Source: Methylorubrum rhodesianum
GTDB taxonomy: Bacteria; Pseudomonadota; Alphaproteobacteria; Rhizobiales; Beijerinckiaceae
Length of the DNA: 64,000 nt
Assembly (NCBI RefSeq): GCF_014199985.1
Contig: NZ_JACHOS010000001.1
Location: 310,001-374,000 of the forward strand
Direction: 5' to 3'
Below, piece by piece: positions 15,928-24,761 of this stretch. Positions within the stretch are counted from its first letter, which is position 1. The number at the start of each line of letters is the position of its first letter. Both the position numbers and the translations under genes were made by a program. A model generated the notes under the pieces. The model was not told the origin of the DNA. It made no database searches and saw only the letters and a list, made by a program, of their open reading frames with translations.

Positions 15928-17621
15928 GCCGGACTCCCTTCTCGTGCCGGCTCTGGGAGCACGCTGGATCGCCCCGCAACCGAATCGACGGCGATGGCCG
16001 GGCTCGAGCCGGCCCGTACATCGGCCAGGATCATGTCGGCGGCCTTCTCGGCGATCATAACGACGGGCGCGCTGGTGTTGCCGGAGATGAGCGTCGGCAT
16101 GATCGAGCAATCGACGACGCGCAGGCCGCCGACCCCATGGACGCGAAGACGGGCATCGGTCACCGCCTGCGGGTCCGAGCCCATTCTGCAGGTGCCTGAG
16201 GGATGGAAGATCGTGGCGCCCGAGGCCCGGGCAAAATCGAGCAGGGCTTCGTCGCCCTCGACCTGAGAGCCCGGCTTCACCTCCTCGGTGAGCAGCCTGC
16301 GCAGCGGCGCGGTGGCTGCGAGGCGGCGGGCGAACTTCATGCCCTCCACCACGCAGCGGCGATCGGATTCGGCCGCGAGATAGTTCGCCCGCATCACCGG
16401 CGCCGCGAAGGGATCGGCGCTTCGCAACGTGACGCTGCCGCGGGATTCCGGGCGCAATTGGCAGACAGAGAAGGTGCAGCCGGACCAGGGATGCGGCGCA
16501 CCGCCGGCCATGTCCGCCGAGAGCGTGGCGAAGTGGAATTGCACGTCCGGTGTGCCGGGGCCGGGCATCACGCGGGTGAACAAGCCGCCCTGGTTGATCC
16601 CCACCGCCAGAGGCCCGCTGCGCGTCAGCAACCATTGAAGGCCGATGCGCGCCTTGCCAACCAGCGTGCGCAGATCGTCGTTGGTCGTGATCGGCTTTGC
16701 GACCCGATACATCAGCCGGATCTGGAGATGGTCCTGTAGGTTCGCGCCGACGCCGGGAAGCGGGTGCGCGACGGCGATCCCGTGGCGCAACAATTCCGCC
16801 TCGGGGCCGATGCCGGACAGCATCAGGAGCTGCGGGCTCTGCAAGGCGCCGGCGGCAAGGATCACCTCGGTTCCGGCGCGTGCCTCCTGCATCCGGCCAT
16901 GCCGGCGAAAGCGGACGCCGACGACGCGCCGCCCCTCGAGGATCAGGCCCGCGGCCTGCGCGTCGGTCTCGACGCGAAGGTTCCGCCGCCCGCGCGCCGG
17001 GCGGAGATAGGCGACGGCGGTGCTGCAGCGCCGGCCGTCGCGGGTGAAGAGCTGGTAGTAGCCGACGCCGGTCTGATCACCGGCATTGAAGTCGTTCGTG
17101 CGCGGTATGCCGAGTTCGCCCGCCCCCGCGATGATAGCCTCGATCAGTTCGTGCCGATGCTCGATGTCGGAGCACCAGAGCGGCCCGGCGGCGCCGTGAG
17201 CGGGACCCGCTCCCATCGTGTTGTGCTCGGAGCGGATGAAGTAGGGCAGCACGTCGGTCCAAGACCAGCCGGAATTGCCGAGCGCAGCCCAGTGATCGTA
17301 ATCCTCGCGCTGCCCGCGAACGAAGATCAGACCGTTGATCGAAGAGGAGCCGCCGAGCGTCCGACCGCGGGGCCAGTAGATGCGCCGATCCTTCATGGTC
17401 GGCTCCGGCTCGGTGTAGAAGCCCCAGTTGAGGGACTTATGGAACATCGTCTTCCCGTAGCCGATGGGAAGATGGATCCAGGGCGACCGGTCGCGCGGGC
17501 CCGCCTCCAGCATCAAGACCCGATGCCGGCCGTCGGCCGAGAGGCGATTGGCAAGGACGCAGCCCGCCGTTCCACCGCCGACGATGATGAAGTCGTAGGG
17601 GGCGACAGCCATCGCCTGCAC
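15924..17621 (-). CDS. GMC-family FAD oxidoreductase, candidate isethionate dehydrogenase (IseJ-like)
   Basis: The 565-residue protein has the GMC layout: FAD-binding FIIVGGGTAGCVLANRLS at residues 8-25, the PRGRTLGGSSSINGLIF signature, a second GMC motif GALQSPQLLMLSGIGP, and C-terminal catalytic His in IFHPSGTCRMG plus the GNTSAPVVMIAEKAADMI end. It has no signal peptide. GMC enzymes oxidise primary alcohols; choline dehydrogenase is the usual automatic label, but no betaine aldehyde dehydrogenase or choline regulator is nearby. The adjacent transporter and the Xsc and sulfite genes point to oxidation of isethionate (2-hydroxyethanesulfonate) to sulfoacetaldehyde. The alternative is another sulfonated or plain alcohol. 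Confidence 0.8.
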   Translation of the reverse strand: MQAMAVAPYDFIIVGGGTAGCVLANRLSADGRHRVLMLEAGPRDRSPWIHLPIGYGKTMFHKSLNWGFYTEPEPTMKDRRIYWPRGRTLGGSSSINGLIFVRGQREDYDHWAALGNSGWSWTDVLPYFIRSEHNTMGAGPAHGAAGPLWCSDIEHRHELIEAIIAGAGELGIPRTNDFNAGDQTGVGYYQLFTRDGRRCSTAVAYLRPARGRRNLRVETDAQAAGLILEGRRVVGVRFRRHGRMQEARAGTEVILAAGALQSPQLLMLSGIGPEAELLRHGIAVAHPLPGVGANLQDHLQIRLMYRVAKPITTNDDLRTLVGKARIGLQWLLTRSGPLAVGINQGGLFTRVMPGPGTPDVQFHFATLSADMAGGAPHPWSGCTFSVCQLRPESRGSVTLRSADPFAAPVMRANYLAAESDRRCVVEGMKFARRLAATAPLRRLLTEEVKPGSQVEGDEALLDFARASGATIFHPSGTCRMGSDPQAVTDARLRVHGVGGLRVVDCSIMPTLISGNTSAPVVMIAEKAADMILADVRAGSSPAIAVDSVAGRSSVLPEPAREGSPA

Positions 17622-18010
17622 CTCGCCGACTGCGTTTCCTCGTATTTCGCCTCGCTTCGAGAGCGACTGTCTCAGAAAGCGGAACGTTATGTTCGATTAG
17701 ATGAGGATTCCGACGAGGTGTCAATGCATGCCGACGAGCTCGGGCACACGTCCTCGGCGCCACCGGGCGGGTTCACCGCACGAGCAGCGAGTGGGACGGG
17801 TCAGTCGAGACGGGCGATGCTTGCGCCCTGGAAGCGCTGGGCTTCAGGCGCCTGAAGGCTGGCGCCGACAAGATCGGCGAGCAGATTTTCTCAACGCGCT
17901 ATCTCTCGACGGGGCCGTCGCAACATCATCGGAACGCGCCCAAGGCGGACCGCCAAGGGGAAAGCTCCCGCGGCTGCGCTCGAACAACCCGGCGCGATCG
18001 GCCACCAGGG
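17622..18010. other. Intergenic region upstream of the GMC gene
   Basis: This 389-bp stretch holds the presumed promoter of the GMC-transporter pair. GAAC at 17682-17685 and GTTC at 17691-17694 form a small dyad containing GAACGTT, a heptamer also present in the xsc/iclR and exporter promoters. No other gene, RNA or repeat could be supported. Confidence 0.5.
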
Positions 18011-18226
18011 TTAGTTACCCGGATAGCCGAACGCCATTTCAGCCTGCTCGTTCTTGGCGATCTCGAGCATGTGCCACTTGAGACCAGACAGGAGCGAGGC
18101 GACCGAAACACCACCATGCGAGGTCGAGTAGGCCGGCTGGACCGCCTGGAGCTGAGCCACGCTGAAGGCGAGATAGACCGCCGCGGCAAAGGGCAGGATC
18201 TGGCGGAGGCGCTCGACGGGCGGCAT
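18011..18226 (-). CDS. Small hypothetical protein with an N-terminal hydrophobic segment
   Basis: This 71-residue reading frame starts at an ATG with no clear ribosome site. Residues 10-30 form a hydrophobic stretch ending near AVQPAYS, which could be a signal peptide or anchor, and the remainder is short and neutral. Amino-acid composition looks protein-like rather than like a shadow of another gene, since no other gene covers this interval. It lies alone between the GMC gene and the LysR gene. I do not recognise a family. Confidence 0.4.
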   Translation of the reverse strand: MPPVERLRQILPFAAAVYLAFSVAQLQAVQPAYSTSHGGVSVASLLSGLKWHMLEIAKNEQAEMAFGYPGN

Positions 18227-18352
18227 GATCAAACAGAGATTGCTGCGATGCACGCAACTTAGTTTCCGTGATTGTGCAATGCAACGGCAGGGCCTGTGTC
18301 CCCGGAACATGAGAGCCTTGTCGCCCATGCGCATCGCGAAGGCGGCGGCTCG

Positions 18353-19216
18353 TCATCGACCGATGTTCCCGATACCTGCCACCATATATTCGGCTAGATG
18401 CTCCGCAGCCGCCGCGATGCCGCTCGGCTTGCGCTGCAGGACGATTTCGAGGTTCGGTAGTTCAGGCAGGCCGTCCGCGCGGCCGAGGCGGCGGACATGC
18501 GGGCCGACGGCACAGAGCGGGAAAGCCGACACGGCGAGGCCGGCATAGACGGCGGCTTGAAGCCCGGCGATGCTGTCGCTGACCGCAGCGACGCACCATG
18601 GCCTGCCCACCTGCCCGAGTGCATCGAGGGCATATTGCCGGTAGACGCTTCCGGCCGGCAGGAGGGCGAGCGGCAACGCGCCCTCCGCCGCGAGCGCGTA
18701 TTCCCGTGCCGCCACCCAGACCAGGGGTTCCTCGCGAACGACAAAGCCTTTGCCGAATTCGGGCTGACGCGTCATCAGGGCGATGTCGATCTCCTCCTGC
18801 TGGAGCGCTGCGTGCAGGTTCACGCTCCGCGAGCACCGCAGCTCGATCTCGACCTGGGGATAGGCCCGCGAGAACCCGCTCAGCACCGATGGCAGCAGGA
18901 ACGCTGCGTAGAGATCGGGCACGCCGAGCCGGACGTGACCTGTGATGTCGGGTGCCTCGAAACGACCGCGGATCTCATCGTTGAGACCGAGAAGCGTCCG
19001 GGCGTAGCCGAGCAGCATTTCTCCCTCACGCGTCAGTGTCAGATGGCGGCGATCGCTCTGGAACAGGGGCTTGCCGAGCGATCGTTCCAGACGCTGGATC
19101 TGGTGCGTGATGGCCGGCTGAGTGCGGCCGACTTGCTTGCCAGCTAGCGTTATACTGCCGGTTTCGACCACGGCGACGAAGGTCCGAAGCAGGGGAATTT
19201 CGAGATCCGGAATCAT
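18353..19216 (-). CDS. sauR: LysR-type transcriptional regulator, candidate SauR
   Basis: The 287-residue protein has a LysR winged helix at residues 5-64 (LRTFVAVVETGSITLAGKQVGRTQPAITHQIQRLE) and a substrate-binding domain from about residue 90. The only sensible start is the ATG at 19216. It is divergent from an MFS transporter followed by acylating dehydrogenase and ligase genes, exactly the arrangement of sauR with sauSTU in Cupriavidus necator. A 19-bp dyad lies 14 bp before its start. The inducer is presumably sulfoacetate or a derivative, by analogy only. Confidence 0.82.
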   Translation of the reverse strand: MIPDLEIPLLRTFVAVVETGSITLAGKQVGRTQPAITHQIQRLERSLGKPLFQSDRRHLTLTREGEMLLGYARTLLGLNDEIRGRFEAPDITGHVRLGVPDLYAAFLLPSVLSGFSRAYPQVEIELRCSRSVNLHAALQQEEIDIALMTRQPEFGKGFVVREEPLVWVAAREYALAAEGALPLALLPAGSVYRQYALDALGQVGRPWCVAAVSDSIAGLQAAVYAGLAVSAFPLCAVGPHVRRLGRADGLPELPNLEIVLQRKPSGIAAAAEHLAEYMVAGIGNIGR

Positions 19217-19229
19217 AATGATAAATATC

Positions 19230-19248
19230 CTGCATGATCTCGATGCAG
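19230..19248. promoter_or_regulatory. Perfect LysR-type dyad, probable SauR operator
   Basis: CTGCAT at 19230-19235 and ATGCAG at 19243-19248 are perfect inverted arms separated by 7 bp. The dyad satisfies the T-N11-A rule of LysR boxes and sits in an AT-rich patch immediately upstream of the regulator start, in the 236-bp divergent region shared with the MFS gene. This is the usual place for an autoregulatory and activating site. Confidence 0.6.
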
Positions 19249-19452
19249 AGAATAAATTTCTCCGATGCCGAGGCAATCGGTAGGGTAAAACCGACGGGCG
19301 GGACAAGCCATGATTCAGGACGATCAACGATCCTGAACGATCCGCAGCCCGGAAGACGAGGAACGCTCAACGGATGTCGGGGACTTTACCGCCCACTGCG
19401 CGATACTGAGCACAGGCGGAAGAAGTCTGACGCAATTCGGCAGGAGGGCAGA

Positions 19453-20760
19453 ATGCTGAGGCTTGTACGCTTCAAAGCCACAGACCGCGTGCTGCTGATT
19501 ATCTGTCTGATGTATCTGGTTACGTATATCGACCGGGTGAACATCGGCACGGCGGCGCCAGCGATGCAGAAGGAACTCGGGCTCACCAATTTCGAGCTCG
19601 GACTCGCATTCTCTGCTTTCGCCTATCCTTACGCATTCTTTCAGATCGCTGGCGGCTGGTTGGGTGACCGTCTCGGCCCGCGGATGACGTTGCTGATCTG
19701 CGGCGCGATCTGGTCGGCCGCGACCGTGGCCATCGGTTTCGTCGAGGGAGCCATCTCGCTCGTCATCGCCCGCTTCATCCTGGGGATCGGAGAGGGATCC
19801 GCCTTCCCGACCGCCACGCGCGCGCTGGCGAACTGGATGGCGGCCGATCGGCGCGGCTTTGCACAAGGCATCACCCACGCCTTCGCGCGGCTCGGCAACG
19901 CGTTAACGCCGCCGCTCATCGCCTTTCTCATCGTCGCCCTCTCCTGGCGCGATTCATTCATCATCGTCGGCCTGATCAGCTTCGCCTGGGTCGCCCTCTG
20001 GTTCTGGTACTTCCGGGACGATCCGCGCGACCACAAGCACGTGACGCCGGAAGAGATCGCGGTACTCCCGACCGTGAAAATCGCCGGCGAGCGCAAGGCC
20101 GTGCCGTGGCGGCGACTTCTCAAGCGCATGATGCCGGTGACGATGACGGATTTCTGCTACGGCTGGACGCTGTGGCTGTTCCTCAACTGGATCCCGTCCT
20201 ACTTCCTCCATCAGTATCAACTCGACATCAAGAAGTCGGCGATCTTCGCCTCCGGTGTGTTCTTCGCTGGGGTCGTCGGTGACACGGTCGGCGGAATCGT
20301 CAGCGACCGGATCCTCAAGCAGACCGGCAGCGTGTCGAAGGCGCGAGTGAGCGTGATCGTCGTCGGCTTCCTCGGGGCCTTCCTGTTCATGCTGCCGGTG
20401 TTGTTCGTCACGGATCTTCTGACGATCACGTTGTGCCTGTCGGGCGCCTTCTTCTTCGCCGAACTCATCGTCGCGCCGATCTGGGCCGTGCCGATGGACA
20501 TCGCGCCCCAGCATTCCGGGACCGCCTCCGGCTTCATGAATTTCGGCTTCGGCCTCGCCGGGATGATCTCTCCGGTCGTGTTCGGCGCCGTCATCGACGC
20601 GACCGGCCGCTGGGACCTCCCGTTCGTGGCCTCGCTCGGCCTGCTCCTCCTCGGTGCGGTGCTTGCCCTGCGCATGCGTCCCGACGAGCCCTTCCTCGAC
20701 GAGGTCGAGACTCCGCCGCCCGTCGTCACAGCACCCGCGGCGGTCAGGCCGAGCGCCTGA
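19453..20760 (+). CDS. sauU: MFS transporter of the anion:cation symporter type, candidate SauU
   Basis: The 435-residue protein has twelve predicted helices and the ACS-type signatures YLVTYIDRVNIGTAAPAM (helix 1) and GGWLGDRLGPR (loop 2-3). ACS members carry organic anions such as glucarate and phthalate, and SauU, the sulfoacetate carrier of Cupriavidus, is of this broad type. The ATG at 19453 has an AGGAGGG ribosome site; the upstream extension of the frame crosses the regulator dyad and was rejected. It is the first gene of a four-gene plus-strand operon ending with the ligase subunits. Confidence 0.82.
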   Translation: MLRLVRFKATDRVLLIICLMYLVTYIDRVNIGTAAPAMQKELGLTNFELGLAFSAFAYPYAFFQIAGGWLGDRLGPRMTLLICGAIWSAATVAIGFVEGAISLVIARFILGIGEGSAFPTATRALANWMAADRRGFAQGITHAFARLGNALTPPLIAFLIVALSWRDSFIIVGLISFAWVALWFWYFRDDPRDHKHVTPEEIAVLPTVKIAGERKAVPWRRLLKRMMPVTMTDFCYGWTLWLFLNWIPSYFLHQYQLDIKKSAIFASGVFFAGVVGDTVGGIVSDRILKQTGSVSKARVSVIVVGFLGAFLFMLPVLFVTDLLTITLCLSGAFFFAELIVAPIWAVPMDIAPQHSGTASGFMNFGFGLAGMISPVVFGAVIDATGRWDLPFVASLGLLLLGAVLALRMRPDEPFLDEVETPPPVVTAPAAVRPSA

Positions 20761-20819
20761 CCGCAGGTCCCGCTCTCCCTTCGCCCTCCCTCTCGACAGC
20801 CGCATGAGGAATCCGCGCG

Positions 20820-22316
20820 ATGTCCGTCGCTCGTCTCAAGGTCCCGGAGCGCTCCAGCGAACGGCAGGAGCCGACCCCGTCAAATCCCGGTGAACAGGAT
20901 CCGGTCGATGCCGTGATGGCGCGTGCGAGAGCCGCGCAAAGAACCTTCGCACATGCCGACCAGGAGACCGCGGATGCTGCCGTGCGGGCTCTGGCCTGGT
21001 CCCTCTACAACCCGAAACATGCCCGCGAACTCGCCGAGCTGGCGGTCGAGGATACCGGGCTCGGAAACGTCGCCGACAAGATCGTCAAGAAGCAGCGCAA
21101 GACCTTCGGCACCTTGCGCGATCTCCTCCGCGCCCCATCGGTCGGCGTGATCGAGCGCGACGAGGCGCGAGGTCTGGTCAAATATGCCAAACCGATGGGC
21201 GTGATCGGCGCGGTGACGCCCTCGACCAATCCGGGCGCGACTCCGGTCAACAAGGCGATGATGGCCTTGAAGGGCCGCAATGCCATCGTCATCGCTCCGT
21301 CGCCCCTCGGCTACCGCACCACCGCCCGCATCGTCGATCTGATGCGCCAGGAACTCGCGGCGATCGGCTTGGCCGAGGATTTGGTGCAGATCCTTCCCGC
21401 TCCGGTGACCAAGGAGGCGACGGAAGCGCTGATGAAGTCCTGCGACCTCATCGTCGTGACCGGCTCGCAGGACAATGTCCGCCGCGCCTATTCGAGCGGG
21501 ACGCCAGCCATCGGGGTCGGCGCCGGCAACGTTCCCGTGATCATCGACGAGACCGCCGATCTCGACGCGGCGGCCGCGCGGATCCGCGACTCGAAGATCT
21601 TCGACAACTCGACTTCCTGCTCATCTGAGAACGCCGTCGTCATCGTCGATGCGGTCTACGACGCAGCCATCGCCGCCCTGGAGCGGGCCGGCGCCTATCG
21701 CTGCACGCCGGAGGAGCGCCAACGCGTGATCGAGCGTCTCTGGGTCAAGGGGAAGCTCAACCGCGACCTCATCGCCCGCAACCCCGACGTGCTGGCCCAG
21801 GCCTTCGACCTGCCGGCGCAGGCGCAGGGCAGGAGCTTTTTCCTCGTCGAGGAGACCGGCATCGGCAAGGGATACCCACTCTCGGGGGAGAAGCTCGCCC
21901 TCGTCCTCACGGTCTATCGCGCCAGCGATTTCGCGGACGCCAAGGAGCGCGTGCGCGCGATCCTCGAGCATCAGGGCAAGGGGCATTCCTGCGGACTGCA
22001 CACCACGGACATGGACCGCGCCCGCACGCTCGCGGAGGATCTCGAGGTGGTGCGGGTCCTTGTGAATTTCGCCCACACCTTCGGCAACGGCGGCGGTTTC
22101 AATTCCGGCCTCGGCTTCACCCTCAGCATGGGTTGCGGCTCCTGGCAGAAGAATTCGATCTCCGAGAACCTGAGCTACCGGCACATGATCAACATCACCC
22201 ACCTCGTCACGCCGATCCCGGAGGACAAGCCGACCGAGCAGGAGCTGTTCGGACCGCATTGGAAGCGGATCGGGTACGAGGCCGAATCGGCCGGGCAGAT
22301 GGAGGCCGCGCGATGA
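20820..22316 (+). CDS. sauS: CoA-acylating sulfoacetaldehyde dehydrogenase (SauS-like)
   Basis: The 498-residue protein is an acylating aldehyde dehydrogenase of the AdhE/EutE/SauS group, with the cofactor-binding segment GVIGAVTPSTNPGATPVNKAMMALKGRNAIV and catalytic Cys267 in STSCSSENAVV. SauS reduces sulfoacetyl-CoA with NADPH to sulfoacetaldehyde and CoA. The group also includes acetaldehyde and succinate-semialdehyde enzymes, so the assignment rests on context: a sauU-like transporter upstream, an acid-CoA ligase downstream, and xsc in the same island. The stop overlaps the ligase beta start in ATGA. Confidence 0.85.
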   Translation: MSVARLKVPERSSERQEPTPSNPGEQDPVDAVMARARAAQRTFAHADQETADAAVRALAWSLYNPKHARELAELAVEDTGLGNVADKIVKKQRKTFGTLRDLLRAPSVGVIERDEARGLVKYAKPMGVIGAVTPSTNPGATPVNKAMMALKGRNAIVIAPSPLGYRTTARIVDLMRQELAAIGLAEDLVQILPAPVTKEATEALMKSCDLIVVTGSQDNVRRAYSSGTPAIGVGAGNVPVIIDETADLDAAAARIRDSKIFDNSTSCSSENAVVIVDAVYDAAIAALERAGAYRCTPEERQRVIERLWVKGKLNRDLIARNPDVLAQAFDLPAQAQGRSFFLVEETGIGKGYPLSGEKLALVLTVYRASDFADAKERVRAILEHQGKGHSCGLHTTDMDRARTLAEDLEVVRVLVNFAHTFGNGGGFNSGLGFTLSMGCGSWQKNSISENLSYRHMINITHLVTPIPEDKPTEQELFGPHWKRIGYEAESAGQMEAAR

Positions 22317-23491
22317 ATTTTCTTGAGCACGTTGCCAAGGCGCGGGTGCTGGCGCCCGCCGGCATTCCCGTCCCGCGCGCCGTCCACTGCGGCACACCGG
22401 AGGAGGCACAGGCCGCCTTCGCCGAACTCGGTCCCTGCATGGTCAAGGCGCAAGTGCCGACAGGCAAGCGCGGCAAGGCGGGCGGCATCAAGCCGGCGAA
22501 CACGGCCGAGGAAGCGCGTGCCCGTGCGGCCGACATCCTCGGCATGCAGATCGACGGACATCCCGTCGGCTCGGTGCTGCTGGAGGAGCAGGCCCGGATC
22601 GCGCGCGAGTTCTACGCGGCGATCCTGATCGATACCGTCGGCCGCCGCCCGCTGGTCCTGTTCTCGACCGAGGGCGGGATGGATATCGAGGAAGTAGCCG
22701 CAACGCGTCCGGACGCTCTGCGCCGCCACCGGGTCGACCTCGACAGCGGCTTCGACGCGGCGGCGGCGCGCGCGATGCTGTCGGGCCTCGACCTTTCGGG
22801 GGCCGAGGAACAGGTCGCCGGCATCCTTGTCGCGCTTTACGCGACCAGCGGCAGGATCGATGCCGAGCTGATCGAAATCAACCCGCTCGCGCTCCTCGCC
22901 GATGGCCGCGTCGTCGCGCTCGACTGCAAGCTCACGCTCGACGATTCGGCCGCCTTCCGGCAGACCGATCTCGCAGGGTCGGCGGCGGAAGAGCCGATGA
23001 CCGACCTCGAGCGTGAGGGAGCCGCCAACGGGCTCAAGTTTATCCAACTCGACGGCGATGTCGGCGTGCTCGCCAACGGCGCCGGGCTGACCATGACGAC
23101 GATGGACGTGATCAGCCATTGCGGCGGTCGTCCGGCTAACTTCCTGGAGATCGGCGGCGAGGCCTATACCAAGTCGGAAGCGGCGCTGAAGCTGGTGCTG
23201 TCCAATCCCGGTGTCAAAAGCCTCGTCGTCAATTTTTGCGGGGCTTTCGCCCGCACCGATGTGATGGCCGAGGGCGTCGTCACGGCCTGGAAGCGGCTTG
23301 CCCCGGACATCCCGGTCTTCTTCTCGATTCACGGGACCGGCGAGGACGAGGCGGTCCGCCTCGTCCGCGAGGGACTCGGACAGGAGCCCTTCGACTTGAT
23401 GGAGGACGCGGTCCAGGCGGCCGTCGATGCCGCCCATTCAGGGGCACATCCGGCCGCACAATCGCAAGCGAGCGGGGGAGCCGCACGATGA
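22313..23491 (+). CDS. Succinyl-CoA-synthetase-like ligase, beta (ATP-grasp) subunit, candidate sulfoacetate-CoA ligase
   Basis: The 392-residue protein has an N-terminal ATP-grasp domain with the VKAQVPTGKRGKAGG loop (residues about 44-58), the metal-site block AELIEINPLAL, and a C-terminal CoA-ligase domain with GVLANGAGLTMTTMD. Length and motifs match SucC and malate-CoA ligase beta subunits. The gene overlaps sauS by 4 bp and the alpha subunit by 4 bp. Because the operon is otherwise sauRUS, I infer that the acid activated is sulfoacetate, replacing the single-chain ligase SauT of Cupriavidus. Alternatives are succinate or malate, but the usual TCA or serine-cycle neighbours (mdh, sucAB, ppc) are absent. 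Confidence 0.8.
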   Translation: MNFLEHVAKARVLAPAGIPVPRAVHCGTPEEAQAAFAELGPCMVKAQVPTGKRGKAGGIKPANTAEEARARAADILGMQIDGHPVGSVLLEEQARIAREFYAAILIDTVGRRPLVLFSTEGGMDIEEVAATRPDALRRHRVDLDSGFDAAAARAMLSGLDLSGAEEQVAGILVALYATSGRIDAELIEINPLALLADGRVVALDCKLTLDDSAAFRQTDLAGSAAEEPMTDLEREGAANGLKFIQLDGDVGVLANGAGLTMTTMDVISHCGGRPANFLEIGGEAYTKSEAALKLVLSNPGVKSLVVNFCGAFARTDVMAEGVVTAWKRLAPDIPVFFSIHGTGEDEAVRLVREGLGQEPFDLMEDAVQAAVDAAHSGAHPAAQSQASGGAAR

Positions 23492-24399
23492 TCATCTACC
23501 GTCAGTCCGCCCGCGTGCTCGTTCAGGGCATCACCGGCAAGCAGGGCACCTTCTGGACCCAGAAGATGATGGAATGCGGCACGCGGGTGGTCGCCGGCGT
23601 CAACCCGAAGCGGGCCGGCGAGCAGCATCTCGGGGTGCCGGTCTACGCCACGGCGAAGGCCGCCATGGCCGAGTCGCCCTTCGACGTCGCAGTGATGTTC
23701 ATTCCACCAGCCATGGCGCGCGAGGCCGCCCTCGATGCGATCGAGGCCGGAGCTCGCACGGTGGTGATCCTGACGGAGCACATTCCGGCGCGCGACGTCA
23801 TCGCGATCCATCATGCCGCGGCGCGCCACCGGACCCGCGTCATCGGACCGAACACGGCCGGGATCGTCACGCCGGGCGAGGGGTTCGTCGGCATCATGCC
23901 GGGGCACAACCCGAACATCTTCCAGCCGGGCGAAGTCGGCGTGATCTCGCGCTCCGGCAGCCTCGGCACGCTGATCTGTCTCAATCTCACCCGCGCCGGT
24001 TTCGGCCAATCGGCCTTCCTCGGCATCGGCGGCGACCCGATGATCGGCACCACGACGCGCGATGCCCTCCAGGCACTCGACGAGGACCCGCGCACCCGCG
24101 CCGTGGTACTCGTCGGAGAGATCGGCGGCGCGATGGAGGAAGCGGCGGCGGAATACGCGGCCGGCATGGCGAAGCCGGTCGTGTCCTTCATCGCCGGACG
24201 TGCCTCGCCGCCCGGCAAGAAGATGGGGCATGCCGGCGCGATCGTCTCCGGCACCCTGGGCAGCTACGATGGGAAGCGCCGTGCTCTCGAGGCGGCGGGC
24301 GTCGCCGTGGCCGACACGCCGGCCGAGATCCCCGGGCTGCTCGGCGCGGGACCGCGCGACAGGCTGCGTCAACCGGCGGCTCACGCCCTTTCGGTTTGA
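23488..24399 (+). CDS. Succinyl-CoA-synthetase-like ligase, alpha subunit, candidate sulfoacetate-CoA ligase
   Basis: The 303-residue protein has the CoA-binding Rossmann domain [22 protein letters not shown], the [12 protein letters not shown] block, and the phosphohistidine His248 in GHAGAIVSG. In this family the histidine is phosphorylated by ATP in the beta subunit and passes phosphate to the acid before thioester formation, so the product would be acyl-CoA plus ADP and phosphate. The ATG overlaps the beta stop. About 20 C-terminal residues ([13 protein letters not shown] end) extend past the core domain. Confidence 0.8.
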   Translation: MIIYRQSARVLVQGITGKQGTFWTQKMMECGTRVVAGVNPKRAGEQHLGVPVYATAKAAMAESPFDVAVMFIPPAMAREAALDAIEAGARTVVILTEHIPARDVIAIHHAAARHRTRVIGPNTAGIVTPGEGFVGIMPGHNPNIFQPGEVGVISRSGSLGTLICLNLTRAGFGQSAFLGIGGDPMIGTTTRDALQALDEDPRTRAVVLVGEIGGAMEEAAAEYAAGMAKPVVSFIAGRASPPGKKMGHAGAIVSGTLGSYDGKRRALEAAGVAVADTPAEIPGLLGAGPRDRLRQPAAHALSV

Positions 24400-24533
24400 A
24401 GCCGCGCCGGGCGCACTCTTCGCGGCAACTTCAATCTTGAGGGGCGGCCCGATTACGAACCGAGCAGGCCGTCCCGGGTCCGGCGGATCCCTTTGGCTCG
24501 ATGGATCTCAGCTACGATGGGGCCGGCGGCGTG

Positions 24534-24761
24534 TCAGACCCCGACAATGGTCCTGACATGTCCAACGAGCGCGGCGACGCTGCTGAACCGCTCGGCAAAA
24601 TCCGGATCGAAATAGATCGCGCGGGCAGCGACAATCGCAACGACCGCCGCCCAGAACAAGCCGACACCGGACCGCAGCGCGATACGCGACGCGGCGGTGT
24701 GCTCCTGATCGATCGCCTGGGGGACGGGCTCGCCGAAAGAGTCGAACTGAACGGGGCGCAT
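24534..24761 (-). CDS. Small hypothetical membrane protein
   Basis: This 75-residue frame has one clear membrane segment (residues about 29-47, SGVGLFWAAVVAIVAARAI) between a polar N-terminus and a short amphipathic C-terminus. No strong ribosome site precedes its ATG. It is alone between the end of the sulfonate operon and the gamma-carbonic anhydrase gene. I do not recognise a family; the composition is the main support. Confidence 0.45.
   Translation of the reverse strand: MRPVQFDSFGEPVPQAIDQEHTAASRIALRSGVGLFWAAVVAIVAARAIYFDPDFAERFSSVAALVGHVRTIVGV

Noticed and set aside
15924..17621. Choline dehydrogenase (BetA)
   Set aside because: No betaine aldehyde dehydrogenase, BetI-type regulator or choline transporter is nearby, and the partner and island context favour a sulfonate alcohol.
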